DNA of 64,000 nt, from NCBI GenBank assembly GCA_963773835.1, contig CAVZCQ010000003.1, forward strand, positions 62,001 through 126,000. The letters run 5' to 3'. Made by a program: the position numbers and the translations under genes. This document shows, in pieces, positions 48,168 through 56,532 of the stretch. Source of the stretch: JOPF136 sp963773835. Its GTDB lineage: Bacteria; Acidobacteriota; Terriglobia; Acidiferrales; UBA7541. The notes under the pieces are model-generated. The model ran no database searches and had not been told where the DNA came from. It saw only the letters and a list, made by a program, of their open reading frames with translations. How positions within the stretch are numbered: the stretch's first letter is position 1; the number at the start of each line of letters is the position of its first letter.

Positions 48168-48674
48168 CTAGCTGAGCGGCCCGTCACGCTCCGGATAGAG
48201 CAGCTCGGTGAAGCGGGGATCTTCAAGCAGATAGGCGAAGTCCTGGTCGTTGCGGGCGTGGTAGCGGTTCTCGGGCCGCAGCTCGATGGCCAGCTTCAGG
48301 TGCGTCATGGCGGACTCGACCTCGCCGGTAAGGGAATCGAGCGCGGCGAGCGCGTAGATGATGTAGTCCGCCTTGGGAGCGATTTTGCGCGCTCGCTCCA
48401 GCGCCTGCCGGCTGTCTTCCCAGCGGCCCAGATTCATCATGGCCACGCCGTGATGGTAATGCTCCTCGGCGGTGCGCGGGGCGGTGTCGGGCGGCTTGGA
48501 GATGCGGCGTTCGCAGATGCGCAGGTGAACCTGGGCGCGGTCCACAAGTTCGCGGCCGGGCCCTTCCAGCACTTTTTCCAGGGCCTGCTTGGCCTTATGG
48601 AATTTTTGCTCCTGGAAGTGGCGCATAGCCTCTTCGTAGAATTTTTGCTGTTCGCGCACGCGGGGGTCTGTCAT
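48168..48674 (-). CDS. TPR-repeat protein
   Basis: From ATG 48674 the product has 168 residues of helical repeats: QQKFYEEAMRHFQEQKFHKA, YHHGVAMMNLGRWEDSRQAL, and YALAALDSLTGEVESAMTHL. No signal peptide is present, so it is cytoplasmic. Such TPRs carry protein contacts. It precedes yvcK with a 6-base gap. The longer frame upstream to 48836 lacks coding character. Confidence 0.85.
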   Translation of the reverse strand: MTDPRVREQQKFYEEAMRHFQEQKFHKAKQALEKVLEGPGRELVDRAQVHLRICERRISKPPDTAPRTAEEHYHHGVAMMNLGRWEDSRQALERARKIAPKADYIIYALAALDSLTGEVESAMTHLKLAIELRPENRYHARNDQDFAYLLEDPRFTELLYPERDGPLS

Positions 48675-49043
48675 TTCTTTCTCGCGCCGAGAGGACCCAG
48701 AACCTGCTGCAACCCCTTTTCTTTTCAATGTGTTAAGAGGAAGGGACGCCGGGCCTCGTACGACGGCGGCGCGGCGTTTGCCGGCTTTTGTCATCTGGTT
48801 CGGCCGGATAGTAGCAAAGGCGGTAAGGCGAGTCAACGCGGGGTGGCTGCGGGCAAGTCTTGCAGGTACGCGGGCGGAAACATTTTCGGGGCCGGGCGCA
48901 TCTTTGTTCCCACTGGGTTCCCACTGGCGGCGCGTGCGGTTGGACAGGTTGCCCGTGCACGGGATGTATCCGGGATGGAACCTGGCGCTCGCGCCGTGCG
49001 CCCGGCTATGTTATAAGTAGCCGCTCAGTTCGGCTGAGGGATC
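48675..49043. other. Divergent regulatory region between TPR-yvcK and mglA
   Basis: No gene is visible. A TATAAG (49012-49017) 26 bases before the mglA start is a likely -10, without a clear -35. An AT-rich patch at 48711-48735 lies upstream of the TPR gene and may hold its promoter. Confidence 0.5.
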
Positions 49044-49631
49044 GTGTCGTTCATCAATTTTCCCGCTCGCGAAATCAACTGCAAGCTCGTCTACTATGGC
49101 CCCGGCCTCGGGGGCAAGACGGCGAATTTGCAGTGGATCTACGACAAGACCGGGAGCCAGCAGAGGGGCAAAATGATCTCGCTGGCCACGGAGACGGACC
49201 GCACTCTGTTCTTCGATTTTCTCCCCCTCGATCTCGGCACGGTGCGCGGGTTCAAGACGCGCTTCCATCTCTACACCGTTCCCGGCCAGGTGTTCTATGA
49301 AGCCAGCCGGAAACTGATCTTGAAGGGCGCGGACGGCGTGGTGTTCGTGGCGGATTCGCAGGAGGAGCGGCTCGACGCGAACTTCGAGACGCTGGAAAAC
49401 CTGCGCGAGCACCTGAAGGAGCACGGGCTGGCTTTCGACACCATTCCGTACGTCCTGCAACTGAACAAACGCGACCTGCCCAATGCCATGCCCGTCGAGG
49501 AGCTGAAGAAACAGCTTCAGGCCAAGGGCGAGCCCGTGATTGAAGGCATCGCCGTCCAGGGCGTAGGGATTTTCGAAACCCTCAAGGAAGTCGCCAAGCA
49601 GGTCCTCGCCGAACTGAAGAAGGGCGCGTAG
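49044..49631 (+). CDS. mglA: MglA-type Ras-like GTPase
   Basis: This 195-residue small GTPase is of the MglA polarity/motility family. G1 GPGLGGKT is at 19-26, the G3-type TVPGQ at 78-82, and G4 NKRD at 141-144. In Myxococcus MglA sets cell polarity and gliding or pilus reversal with its GAP MglB, which is not adjacent here. It starts at GTG 49044 with TGAGGG 4 bases upstream. Neighbouring STAS, cyclase and response-regulator genes suggest a signalling cluster. Confidence 0.95.
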   Translation: MSFINFPAREINCKLVYYGPGLGGKTANLQWIYDKTGSQQRGKMISLATETDRTLFFDFLPLDLGTVRGFKTRFHLYTVPGQVFYEASRKLILKGADGVVFVADSQEERLDANFETLENLREHLKEHGLAFDTIPYVLQLNKRDLPNAMPVEELKKQLQAKGEPVIEGIAVQGVGIFETLKEVAKQVLAELKKGA

Positions 49632-49705
49632 GCGCGCGCCACAGCATCAGCCAGAACGTCGATTCCACCGGGAAGCTGAGCCGTTCTTCCGCGCCACGCG
49701 CGGCG

Positions 49706-50050
49706 TCATCCGAAACTGGCGAGCGCCGAAGCCTCGTCGACATAGCAGGTGATGGCGCGGGAGAGCTGGGTGACGTCGAACACTTCGCGGACGCGGCCCG
49801 GCGGCACCACCAGACGCATCATGCCCCCGCTGCAGCCCATGCTCACAAAGCTGCGCACCAGCGTGGCCAGGCCGGAGCTGTCCACTTGCACCAGTCCCGT
49901 GAGATTTGCCAGCAATTTTCGCGTGCCGGAGCTGAGTTCGCGGCGCAGGGCTTCATTCAGCCGTTCGGTTTCGCTCCCGATGGTGGCGCGCCCTTTCAGG
50001 TCCAGGACGACGACATCGCCCGCCATACGTCGTTCGATGGTCAGCGTCAT
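49706..50050 (-). CDS. STAS-domain anti-sigma factor antagonist
   Basis: The 114-residue protein is a single STAS domain of SpoIIAA/RsbV type: GDVVVLDLKGRATIGSETER, LLANLTGLVQVDSSGLATLV with the phosphorylatable serine at 58 or 59 (D57-S58-S59), and the closing FDVTQLSRAITCYVDEASAL. Its phosphorylation by an anti-sigma kinase would release or hold a partner switch. No such kinase is adjacent. It starts at ATG 50050 and converges with mglA. Confidence 0.93.
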   Translation of the reverse strand: MTLTIERRMAGDVVVLDLKGRATIGSETERLNEALRRELSSGTRKLLANLTGLVQVDSSGLATLVRSFVSMGCSGGMMRLVVPPGRVREVFDVTQLSRAITCYVDEASALASFG

Positions 50051-50296
50051 TCGCCTCTCCACCCTGCGCAGGCGCTCCAGGCCGCCGGCGAGGTTTCCGG
50101 CAGAGGATGGCGAATTATAGCCCCGGAATCCATCTGTACAGGGAAAAAACAATGGCTGCGGGGCCGAGCCCACCCGCCGCGAGCCGGAGAAGCGGTGAGG
50201 GGATTCACCCCAGCGCGTGGTGGCACCTCCGGCTTGACACCCTCGGCTTCGCCCACTAGCGTGGCCCGCGTGCGAGACCCGCGCGAAGCGCTCCGA

Positions 50297-51019
50297 ATGC
50301 ATCGCTGGGACGTGACTCCCGCCGAGGCGCGTGCCCTGCAGCTCGAATTTCGCTCCCGTGTCGAGTTGCGCGACCGGTTGGGGCGCATTCGCCGGGTGGC
50401 GGGAGCGGACGTGGCCTTCGATTCCGCGTGGCCCGGCGCCCGCCTGCCGCCTGCCCGCGCAGGCAGGGACGGGCAGGCGCAGGCCATCGCCGCCGTGGTT
50501 GTGTTTTCCTATCCGCACTGGAAAGAGTTGGAGTGCGCCGTGGCCTGGCGCCCGCTCACGTTTCCTTACGTTCCCGGCCTGCTCAGTTTTCGCGAGATTC
50601 CGGCGATCCTCGCGGCGCTCGAGGGGTTGCGCGATGCGCCCGACCTGATTTTCTGCGATGGCCAGGGGTACGCGCACCCCCGGCGGTTCGGGCTGGCCTC
50701 GCATCTGGGCGTGCTGCTCGATCTGCCGGCGATCGGGTGCGCGAAGTCGCGGCCGATCGGGGAGCACCGCACGCCGGCGGCGCGAGCCGGTTCGTGGACG
50801 CCGCTGGTGGATGGCGAAGAACGGATCGGCGCGGCGGTGCGCACGCGCGCGGGCTCGCGGCCGTTGTACATCTCCTGCGGCCATCGCGTGTCGCTGGAGC
50901 GAGCCGTGGCCCTGGCGCTGGAGGCCTGCGACGGGCCTCGCGTGCCGCTTCCGACTCGCCGCGCGGACCGCTGCGTTGCGCAGGCCAAACGCGAGCACGC
51001 AACACGCCCCGCCGGGTAA
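50297..51019 (+). CDS. nfi: Endonuclease V
   Basis: The 240-residue enzyme nicks DNA next to deaminated purines (inosine). Catalytic acids are D38 in GADVAFD, E100 in LLSFRE and D121 in CDGQGYAHPRRFG; the wedge PYVPG is at 90-94. The E100-D121 spacing of 21 is as in the Thermotoga enzyme (E89-D110). The D38-E100 spacing of 62, however, is 16 longer than D43-E89. The extra residues (about 47-62, ARLPPARAGRDGQAQ) are encoded by a palindromic element at 50442-50478. ATG 50297 was chosen; upstream GTG codons are possible. Confidence 0.93.
   Translation: MHRWDVTPAEARALQLEFRSRVELRDRLGRIRRVAGADVAFDSAWPGARLPPARAGRDGQAQAIAAVVVFSYPHWKELECAVAWRPLTFPYVPGLLSFREIPAILAALEGLRDAPDLIFCDGQGYAHPRRFGLASHLGVLLDLPAIGCAKSRPIGEHRTPAARAGSWTPLVDGEERIGAAVRTRAGSRPLYISCGHRVSLERAVALALEACDGPRVPLPTRRADRCVAQAKREHATRPAG
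50442..50478. repeat. Nested palindrome inside the nfi gene
   Basis: Outer arms GCCTGCC (50442-50448) and GGCAGGC (50472-50478) enclose an inner GCCTGC-CCGC-GCAGGC hairpin (50449-50464). The element is in frame and accounts for most of the extra residues between the first two active-site acids. Related GCCTGCC palindromes occur at 45223 and 43787. Confidence 0.85.
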
Positions 51020-51086
51020 AGAAATCCTCCACCGCAGCCGAAATAAACAATTGGGCGGGAAAAGTGATCCGGCCCGCGGGGGAGAC

Positions 51087-51926
51087 GTGCAGGTAGAGAG
51101 TCCGATCGAATCCGGCCTCGAGGAAATGCAGCGGATCCGCGAGTCGCTGGCGCGGCTCGAGCGGCGCGATTGGTGGCTGTGGTCGGCGGCCGTGGTGGTG
51201 ATGCTGCTGCTGACCGTCGCCGTGGTCAGCATGTCGCTGCCCGCGCTGATGGCCGATCCCCACTCCTTTTTCCAGTTCCATCTGGAGCAGGCGGTGCGCG
51301 GGCTGGTGGGGCTGGTGCTGCTGTTCAATCTCTATACGATCTACCAGCAGGTGCTCATCAAAGGGCTGCGATCGCAGCTCGCCGGGCAAATCGAGATGCT
51401 GGCGAGCCTGCGACTTCGCGCGAACGAATACCACAAGATGGCCATGGTAGATCCTCTGACGGGGCTCTACAACCGGCGATTTGCCGAGCAGCGGCTGGCC
51501 GCCGAGGTGGACCGCTCGAAACGCTACGGGCATCCGCTCACCGTTATGGTGATGGACCTGAACGACTTCAAGCAGATCAACGACAAGCTCGGCCACCTGG
51601 CCGGCGATATAGTGCTCAAGGAATTCGGCAACCGGCTGAGCCGCTCAATCCGCGTCTCCGACCTGGCCGTGCGCATGGGCGGAGACGAGTTCCTGGTCAT
51701 CCTGCCCGAATGTCCGTCCGAGCAGATTCCCGGGTTGCTTACGCGGCTGGGCAAGCTGGAAGTCAATTTCCGGGGCGCGATGATTCCGGTACGGTTTTCC
51801 GCGGGGGTGGCCGGCTTCGACCCGCACGAATCCGCGGAGCAAATGCTGGAGCGGGCGGACCAGGCGCTCTACCTTCAAAAAAACGAGAAGAAACAGGCCA
51901 GCGGGGCCGCCGCGCCCGCGCGTTAA
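51087..51926 (+). CDS. Membrane-anchored diguanylate cyclase (GGDEF)
   Basis: From GTG 51087 (GGGGGA upstream) the protein has 279 residues. Two transmembrane helices (about 31-51 and 71-90) flank a short periplasmic loop. A coiled linker (about 92-115) leads into the GGDEF domain (about 119-270). The active-site motif MGGDEF is at 197-202, and the product-inhibition I-site RVSD is at 189-192, five residues before it. It should make c-di-GMP from two GTP with feedback control. A PilZ protein at 10 kb is a possible effector. Confidence 0.95.
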   Translation: MQVESPIESGLEEMQRIRESLARLERRDWWLWSAAVVVMLLLTVAVVSMSLPALMADPHSFFQFHLEQAVRGLVGLVLLFNLYTIYQQVLIKGLRSQLAGQIEMLASLRLRANEYHKMAMVDPLTGLYNRRFAEQRLAAEVDRSKRYGHPLTVMVMDLNDFKQINDKLGHLAGDIVLKEFGNRLSRSIRVSDLAVRMGGDEFLVILPECPSEQIPGLLTRLGKLEVNFRGAMIPVRFSAGVAGFDPHESAEQMLERADQALYLQKNEKKQASGAAAPAR

Positions 51927-52095
51927 CGCGGAAACGTCCGCGCCTCGACGCCCACCACCGGCGCGATTCGCTCGCCAGCCTGCCTCGGACGACAGTGCTT
52001 TTCTCGCCGGGCGTTCCCGGTTACTCTCATGCTCTCCGTGCAAGCCCGCCGGAACCCGGCGGCCGGCACGGGCCCTCTGGGCAGGAGCACAGATC

Positions 52096-53094
52096 GTGAA
52101 GGCGCGTTTCGAAAGCATTCTGCTGACCGGCGGCGCCGGCTTCATCGGCTCCCATGTGGCCGAGGCGCTGCTGCGCCGCGGAGCGACGCTCACGCTGGTC
52201 GACAACCTCGATCCCTTCTACCCAGCGGAGGCCAAACGCGCCAACCTGGCAGAGGTAGGGCAGGTGGGCGAGTATCAATTCCACGAAGCCGACATCCGCG
52301 ACGAAGCCGCCATGCGCCGCGTGTTCGCCACGGCCCGGCCGGATGCCGTCATTCACCTCGCCGCGCGCCCCGGCGTGCGCCCTTCGCTGGTCCAGCCGGA
52401 GCTGTACGAGCAGGTAAACGTGGGCGCCACCGTGTGCCTGCTCGAACGTGCGCGCGAATCGGGCGTGCGCCAGTTTTTGTTCAGCTCCTCGAGCTCCGTC
52501 TATGGCGCCTGCTGCAAAGTGCCGTTCTGCGAGCAGCAATCCGACCTGCGGCCCATCTCCCCCTACGCCGCCACCAAGCTGGCCGCCGAACTTCAGTGCC
52601 GCGGGTTCGCTGGGCGCCATGGCCTGCCGGTCGTCTGCCTGCGGCTCTTCACCGTGTACGGCGCGCGCCAGCGGCCGGACCTTGCCATTCACAAATTTAC
52701 CGCACTGCTCGAAGCGGGAATGCCCCTGCCCGTCTATGGCGACGGCGCATCGGGGCGCGACTATACCTACGTGGACGACATCGTGGCCGGAGTGCTGGCG
52801 GCGCTCGACTACGAAGTGAAGCCCGCCGCCGGAGAGGCTCCGTTCGAAGTCTTCAACCTGGGCAACTCGCGCCCGGTGAAACTGGACGAGTTGATTGCGC
52901 TGCTCGAACGGATCACAGGCAGGCGAGCGCGGCGGGATCTCCAGCCCGCCCAGCCGGGCGACGTCCCGCTCACCTGGGCGGACGTCTCCAAGGCCGCCCG
53001 TCTGCTCGGCTACTGTCCCGCGACGCGCCTCGAGGAGGGCCTGGAGAAATTCGTGGCCTGGTACCGGGGAGCCGCGTTCGCGCACCACGCCTGA
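52096..53094 (+). CDS. NAD-dependent sugar-nucleotide epimerase
   Basis: The 332-residue extended SDR has TGGAGFIG at 11-18, the LVDNLDPFYP segment typical of UDP-glucuronate/UDP-GlcNAc 4-epimerases, the SSSSSVYG strand and the catalytic Y157-x3-K161 in SPYAATK. The C-terminal half has LRLFTVYGARQRPDLAIHKF and GDGASGRDYTYVDDIVAGVL. It would make UDP-galacturonate or a related sugar for polysaccharides. GTG 52096 has AGGAG about 9 bases upstream. A 21-base-spaced repeat lies after the stop. Confidence 0.9.
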   Translation: MKARFESILLTGGAGFIGSHVAEALLRRGATLTLVDNLDPFYPAEAKRANLAEVGQVGEYQFHEADIRDEAAMRRVFATARPDAVIHLAARPGVRPSLVQPELYEQVNVGATVCLLERARESGVRQFLFSSSSSVYGACCKVPFCEQQSDLRPISPYAATKLAAELQCRGFAGRHGLPVVCLRLFTVYGARQRPDLAIHKFTALLEAGMPLPVYGDGASGRDYTYVDDIVAGVLAALDYEVKPAAGEAPFEVFNLGNSRPVKLDELIALLERITGRRARRDLQPAQPGDVPLTWADVSKAARLLGYCPATRLEEGLEKFVAWYRGAAFAHHA

Positions 53095-53125
53095 TCACTC
53101 CCGCGCCGGCCCTTTCCTCGTTTTT

Positions 53126-53162
53126 CGAGTTTCGATTTTCGAATTTCGAGTTTCGATTTTCG
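53126..53162. repeat. Two copies of a 16-base unit at 21-base spacing
   Basis: CGAGTTTCGATTTTCG occurs at 53126-53141 and exactly again at 53147-53162 between two convergent genes. Similar TTTTCGAAAATCGAAATTCG sequence lies at 34549-34575. Confidence 0.75.
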
Positions 53163-53166
53163 GGCT

Positions 53167-53571
53167 CTAGCCGGGCGGGGAAATCAGCAGGCGGATCACT
53201 TGGAGCAGGCGCTCCGGCTTGAACGGCTTCACCATGTAAATCACGGCTCCGGCGTCGTGCCCAGTCTTGAAGTCCTGCGGCGAGCTTTGCGCGGTCAGCA
53301 GGATGACCGGAATCTTATCGAAGCGTTCGTCGCGTTTGATGATCTGGCAGACGTCGAATCCGGACATCCCGGGCATGTTCACATCCAGGACCATCGCGGC
53401 GGGCACGGTTTCGCGGAGCAGCGTGAGCGCGTTTTCGCCGGAATTGGCCGTGCGCACGCTGTACCCGTTGCGGTCCAGCAGCAACTCGATGATCCGCAAC
53501 GTGGCCGGATCGTCGTCCACCACGACGATCAGCGGCCCTTTTTCGACGTTCGCCCTTTTGGATTCAGCCAC
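53167..53571 (-). CDS. Single-domain response regulator
   Basis: The 134-residue CheY-like receiver has the acidic pocket VVDDD (about 18-21), the phospho-acceptor D63 in VLDVNMPGMSG, the switch threonine T93 in LLTAQ, and K115 in MVKPFKPE. No output domain is present, so it must act by protein contact. An Lys/Arg-rich N-terminal tail of about ten residues precedes it. It begins at ATG 53571 and converges with the epimerase. Confidence 0.95.
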   Translation of the reverse strand: MAESKRANVEKGPLIVVVDDDPATLRIIELLLDRNGYSVRTANSGENALTLLRETVPAAMVLDVNMPGMSGFDVCQIIKRDERFDKIPVILLTAQSSPQDFKTGHDAGAVIYMVKPFKPERLLQVIRLLISPPG

Positions 53572-53852
53572 AGCTTCCCCGGAGTCGGTGCAATCCGTGA
53601 GGCTACCCTGCTACGGCGGCAAAATCAATCTCGGCCCGCCTGGGTGTGCGGAATCGCTGGGGCGCGGAGCCCGGCGAGGCCAGGAGCAGGCTGGTAGCAG
53701 GCGGGTGCGCGCCGGGATATAATCCGCGCGTCCGAGCGGGGGATTTCGAGAGGAATTCCGCGGGCGGCGAGGCGCACGCTCGAGCTCCCGCCGGATGCCA
53801 CGCCCGTAAGAGCGCCGGCGTTTCTCATTCTTCAGATTTCAGGGGCACATTC
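53572..53852. other. Divergent region between response regulator and CocE-like gene
   Basis: No gene or clear promoter pair is seen in these 281 bases; the sequence is very GC-rich. Confidence 0.4.
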
Positions 53853-55829
53853 ATGAAACTCACGGTTCTCTCTCGCATTTTTGCGCTGCTCGCGCTTCTG
53901 CCTTTCGTGGCGATGGCAGCAGGGCCGGTGGCGGCGCAGACGCCGCCACCCGCTCCGCAATATCCCAGCCTGCCCAGCGAAACACCGGCAACAGTCAAGC
54001 CGGCGACGACCGGCTTCGACTACACCCGCCGCGAAGTGATGATCCCGATGCGCGACGGCGTGCGCCTCCATACCGTGATCCTGGTTCCCCGCGGCGCCAG
54101 CAATGCCCCCATCCTGCTCACCCGCACGCCCTATGACGCCAACGATCTCACCACGCATGAAGCGAGTTCGCATCTGGGGCCGTCGCTCTATGGCTACGAC
54201 AACGCCACGGACGTGATCGTCGAAGACGGATACATCCGCGTGGTCCAGGACGTGCGCGGCAAATACGGTTCCGAAGGCGACTACGTGATGAACCGCCCGC
54301 TGCACGGGCCGCTCAACCCCACTCCGGTGGACCACGCGACCGACACCTACGACACCATCGACTGGCTGGTGAAAAACATCCCGGAGAGCAACGGCAAGGT
54401 CGGCATCCTGGGCATTTCCTACGACGGCTTTCTGCCCCTGATGGCCCTGGTGAATCCCCACCCGGCGCTCAAAGTGTCCGTGCCCATGAATCCCATGGTG
54501 GACGGCTGGATGGGCGACGATTGGTTCCACAACGGCGCCTTCCGCCAGCAGGGCATGGCCTACATCTACGAGCAGGAAGCCACGCGCGACAATAAGGCCA
54601 AATGGTGGACGAGCAACTTTGACGATTACGACCTGTTCATGAACGCCGTCTCCGCGGGCGAGCTCGGACGCGAGCACGGCATGGAACAGGTCGGCTTCTG
54701 GCGGAAATTGCTGGACCATCCCAGCTACGACTCGTTCTGGCGCGATCAGGCCATGGATAAGGTGCTCGCGGGCCAGCCCCTGAAAGTCCCGGTGATGCTC
54801 GTACACAGTTTGTGGGACCAGGAAGATATTTACGGGGCCATTGCGGTTTACAAGGCCATCAAGCCGAAAGATACCGGCAACAACATGGTGTACCTGGTGA
54901 TGGGCCCCTGGCATCACGGCCAGGAAATCGGAGACGGGAGCACGCTCGGCGCTTTGCGGTTCAATAGCGACACGGGACTCTACTTCCGGCAGGAAATCCT
55001 GCGGCCGTTCCTGGCTCAGTATCTCAAGGACGGCTCGCCGAAGGCGGACGTGCCGCCTGTCTCCGCGTTTGAAACTGGCACGAATACCTGGCGGCGGCTG
55101 CCGGCGTGGCCGGCGGGGTGCACAAGCGGCTGCACGCTGAAGCCGACGCCGCTCTATCTCGCGGCAGGCCTGAAGGCAGGTTTTGCCGCGCCGAAGCCGG
55201 GCGACACGTCGTTCGATGAATACGTGTCCGACCCGGCGAAGCCCGTGCCCTTCCGCGCGCGCCCGAGTCAGCCGATTGGCTACGTCCCTCCGCTGACGTG
55301 GCCCCTGTGGCTGGTGGACGATCAGCGGGAAGAATCCGGCCGCCCGGACGTTCTCGCCTTCGTCTCCGATCCGCTGACCGCTCCGGTGAAGATCAGCGGG
55401 CAGCCCGTGGCGCATCTGATTGCCTCGACTAGCGGCACCGACTCCGACTGGGTGGTGAAACTCATCGACGTCTATCCCGACGAAGTCGCCGGCCAGCCGG
55501 GCATGGGCGGCTATCAGTTGATGGTGTCCGCCGACATCTTCCGCGGGCGCTATCGCGAAAGCCTGGAATTTCCCAAGCCGATCGCGCCCGGCGAGCCCCT
55601 GCTGTACCGCTTTAATCTGCCCACCGCAAACCACATGTTCCTGCCCGGCCACCGCATCATGGTGCAGGTGCAGTCGAGCTGGTTCCCGCTCTACGACCGC
55701 AATCCGCAAACGTTTGTCCCCAATATCTTCTGGGCCAAGCCGGGGGATTTCCGCAAAGCCGTCCAGCGCGTGTACCACGCACCCGACCACGCCAGCTTCA
55801 TCGAGCTGCCCCTGGTCACGGCGCCCTGA
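53853..55829 (+). CDS. Exported CocE/NonD-type serine hydrolase
   Basis: The 658-residue precursor has a signal peptide (about 1-29) and an alpha/beta-hydrolase of the CocE/alpha-amino acid ester hydrolase/glutaryl-7-ACA acylase family. The oxyanion tyrosine is Y94 in TRTPYD. The nucleophile is S189 in GILGISYDGF. The histidine is in MGPWHHGQEI. A C-terminal jelly-roll domain (about 480-655, starting after the RPSQPIGYVPPL region) is typical. It cleaves esters or amides of small acyl compounds or dipeptides in the periplasm; the true substrate is unknown. A palindrome follows the stop. Confidence 0.93.
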   Translation: MKLTVLSRIFALLALLPFVAMAAGPVAAQTPPPAPQYPSLPSETPATVKPATTGFDYTRREVMIPMRDGVRLHTVILVPRGASNAPILLTRTPYDANDLTTHEASSHLGPSLYGYDNATDVIVEDGYIRVVQDVRGKYGSEGDYVMNRPLHGPLNPTPVDHATDTYDTIDWLVKNIPESNGKVGILGISYDGFLPLMALVNPHPALKVSVPMNPMVDGWMGDDWFHNGAFRQQGMAYIYEQEATRDNKAKWWTSNFDDYDLFMNAVSAGELGREHGMEQVGFWRKLLDHPSYDSFWRDQAMDKVLAGQPLKVPVMLVHSLWDQEDIYGAIAVYKAIKPKDTGNNMVYLVMGPWHHGQEIGDGSTLGALRFNSDTGLYFRQEILRPFLAQYLKDGSPKADVPPVSAFETGTNTWRRLPAWPAGCTSGCTLKPTPLYLAAGLKAGFAAPKPGDTSFDEYVSDPAKPVPFRARPSQPIGYVPPLTWPLWLVDDQREESGRPDVLAFVSDPLTAPVKISGQPVAHLIASTSGTDSDWVVKLIDVYPDEVAGQPGMGGYQLMVSADIFRGRYRESLEFPKPIAPGEPLLYRFNLPTANHMFLPGHRIMVQVQSSWFPLYDRNPQTFVPNIFWAKPGDFRKAVQRVYHAPDHASFIELPLVTAP

Positions 55830-55841
55830 GCGGCATCGTGT

Positions 55842-55865
55842 AGGGGCACGACACGTCGTGCCCCT
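55842..55865. repeat. Intergenic palindrome after the CocE-like gene
   Basis: Perfect 11-bp arms AGGGGCACGAC and GTCGTGCCCCT flank a 2-base centre. It shares its outer part with 33114-33133 and more weakly with 30324-30365. It has no T-tract, so it is a repeat rather than a standard terminator. Confidence 0.85.
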
Positions 55866-55933
55866 GCGGGATTTCCGGGGGCGGGGAACTCCGAGTGCAA
55901 CCGATGTGGCTTTTCCGGTATCATAGTGGTTTC

Positions 55934-55981
55934 GTCGCTGGCCTAGCGACGCGGCTGTAGGCCCTCCTCGGGGCCAGCCGC
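55934..55981 (+). promoter_or_regulatory. Two-hairpin leader of rpmE (candidate L31 autoregulatory element)
   Basis: A 6-bp hairpin GTCGCT/AGCGAC (55934-55950) is followed directly by a longer GCGGCTG/CAGCCGC stem (55951-55981) with an inner GGCCC/GGGCC option. The ATG is 32 bases downstream. Several other bacterial groups have L31 leaders that bind the protein; this one was recognised by position and structure only. Confidence 0.4.
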
Positions 55982-56012
55982 GCAGACCGGCCGGTGCGAG
56001 GGAGCCACTCGA

Positions 56013-56240
56013 ATGAAACCCGGTATTCATCCCGACTACCACGAAGTCACTGTGGCGTGCGCCTGCGGAAGCACTTTCAAGACCCGCTCGACCCACAAAG
56101 GCAACATCCTGAAGCTCGAGATCTGCTCGCAGTGCCACCCGTTTTTCACCGGCAAGCAGAAGCTCATTGACACCGCCGGCCGCGTCGAGCGCTTCCAGAG
56201 GAAATACGCCGCAGCCGCCGCCAGGCCGAAGGGCAAGTAG
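56013..56240 (+). CDS. rpmE: Ribosomal protein L31 (zinc-binding type)
   Basis: The 75-residue 50S protein has all four zinc cysteines, C16 and C18 (CAC) and C38 and C41 (CSQC), so it is the C+ type used when zinc is available. KPGIHPDYHEVTVACACGST and HPFFTGKQKLIDTAGRVERF are standard. The C-terminus is Ala/Lys-rich. GAGGGAG lies about 9 bases before ATG 56013. A hairpin directly after the stop (56241-56260) may terminate it. Confidence 0.97.
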   Translation: MKPGIHPDYHEVTVACACGSTFKTRSTHKGNILKLEICSQCHPFFTGKQKLIDTAGRVERFQRKYAAAAARPKGK

Positions 56241-56529
56241 AACAGACAATCCTGTCTGTTCGGTTTTGTGCTCCGACGCTCAGGCGGCAGCAGTTCCAGC
56301 AGCAACGCGCCAATAGGGCAGACATTCCTGTCTGTCCTCTTTCTTCGCCACCTCCAGCGGCCCACCAATCAATCTGGGGTTCGACACAAATGCGCCTCCG
56401 GCGGGCCGGCGAGACGCCGGCGCTACCACAAAAAGTGTAGAATCCTTTTCGGACATGGCTGCGGGCCGCGCACTCCCTCCCACTTCAAAACCTGACTCCC
56501 AACAGGAGGACAGACAAGAATGTCTGTCC
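56241..56529. repeat. Three copies of an AGACA...TGTCT palindrome
   Basis: The copies are 56241-56260 (AACAGAC/GTCTGTT, 6-base loop, directly after rpmE), 56319-56334 (CAGAC/GTCTG) and 56508-56529 (GGACAGACA/TGTCTGTCC, 4-base loop AGAA, ending 4 bases before the ThyX-like ATG). They share the core CAGACAnnnnTGTCTG with the loop sequence TTCC or AGAA. The last would place a hairpin at the ribosome-binding region of the next gene. Confidence 0.8.
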
Positions 56530-56532
56530 CAC

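Noticed and set aside
53832..56249. An 805-codon open frame on the minus strand across the CocE-like gene
   Set aside because: It mirrors a well-supported hydrolase gene and rpmE on the other strand and has shadow-type composition (many His, Gln, Arg, Val) and no domain. The same holds for long frames at 2814-4466, 8425-9870, 14548-15999, 21390-22934 and 23913-25424.
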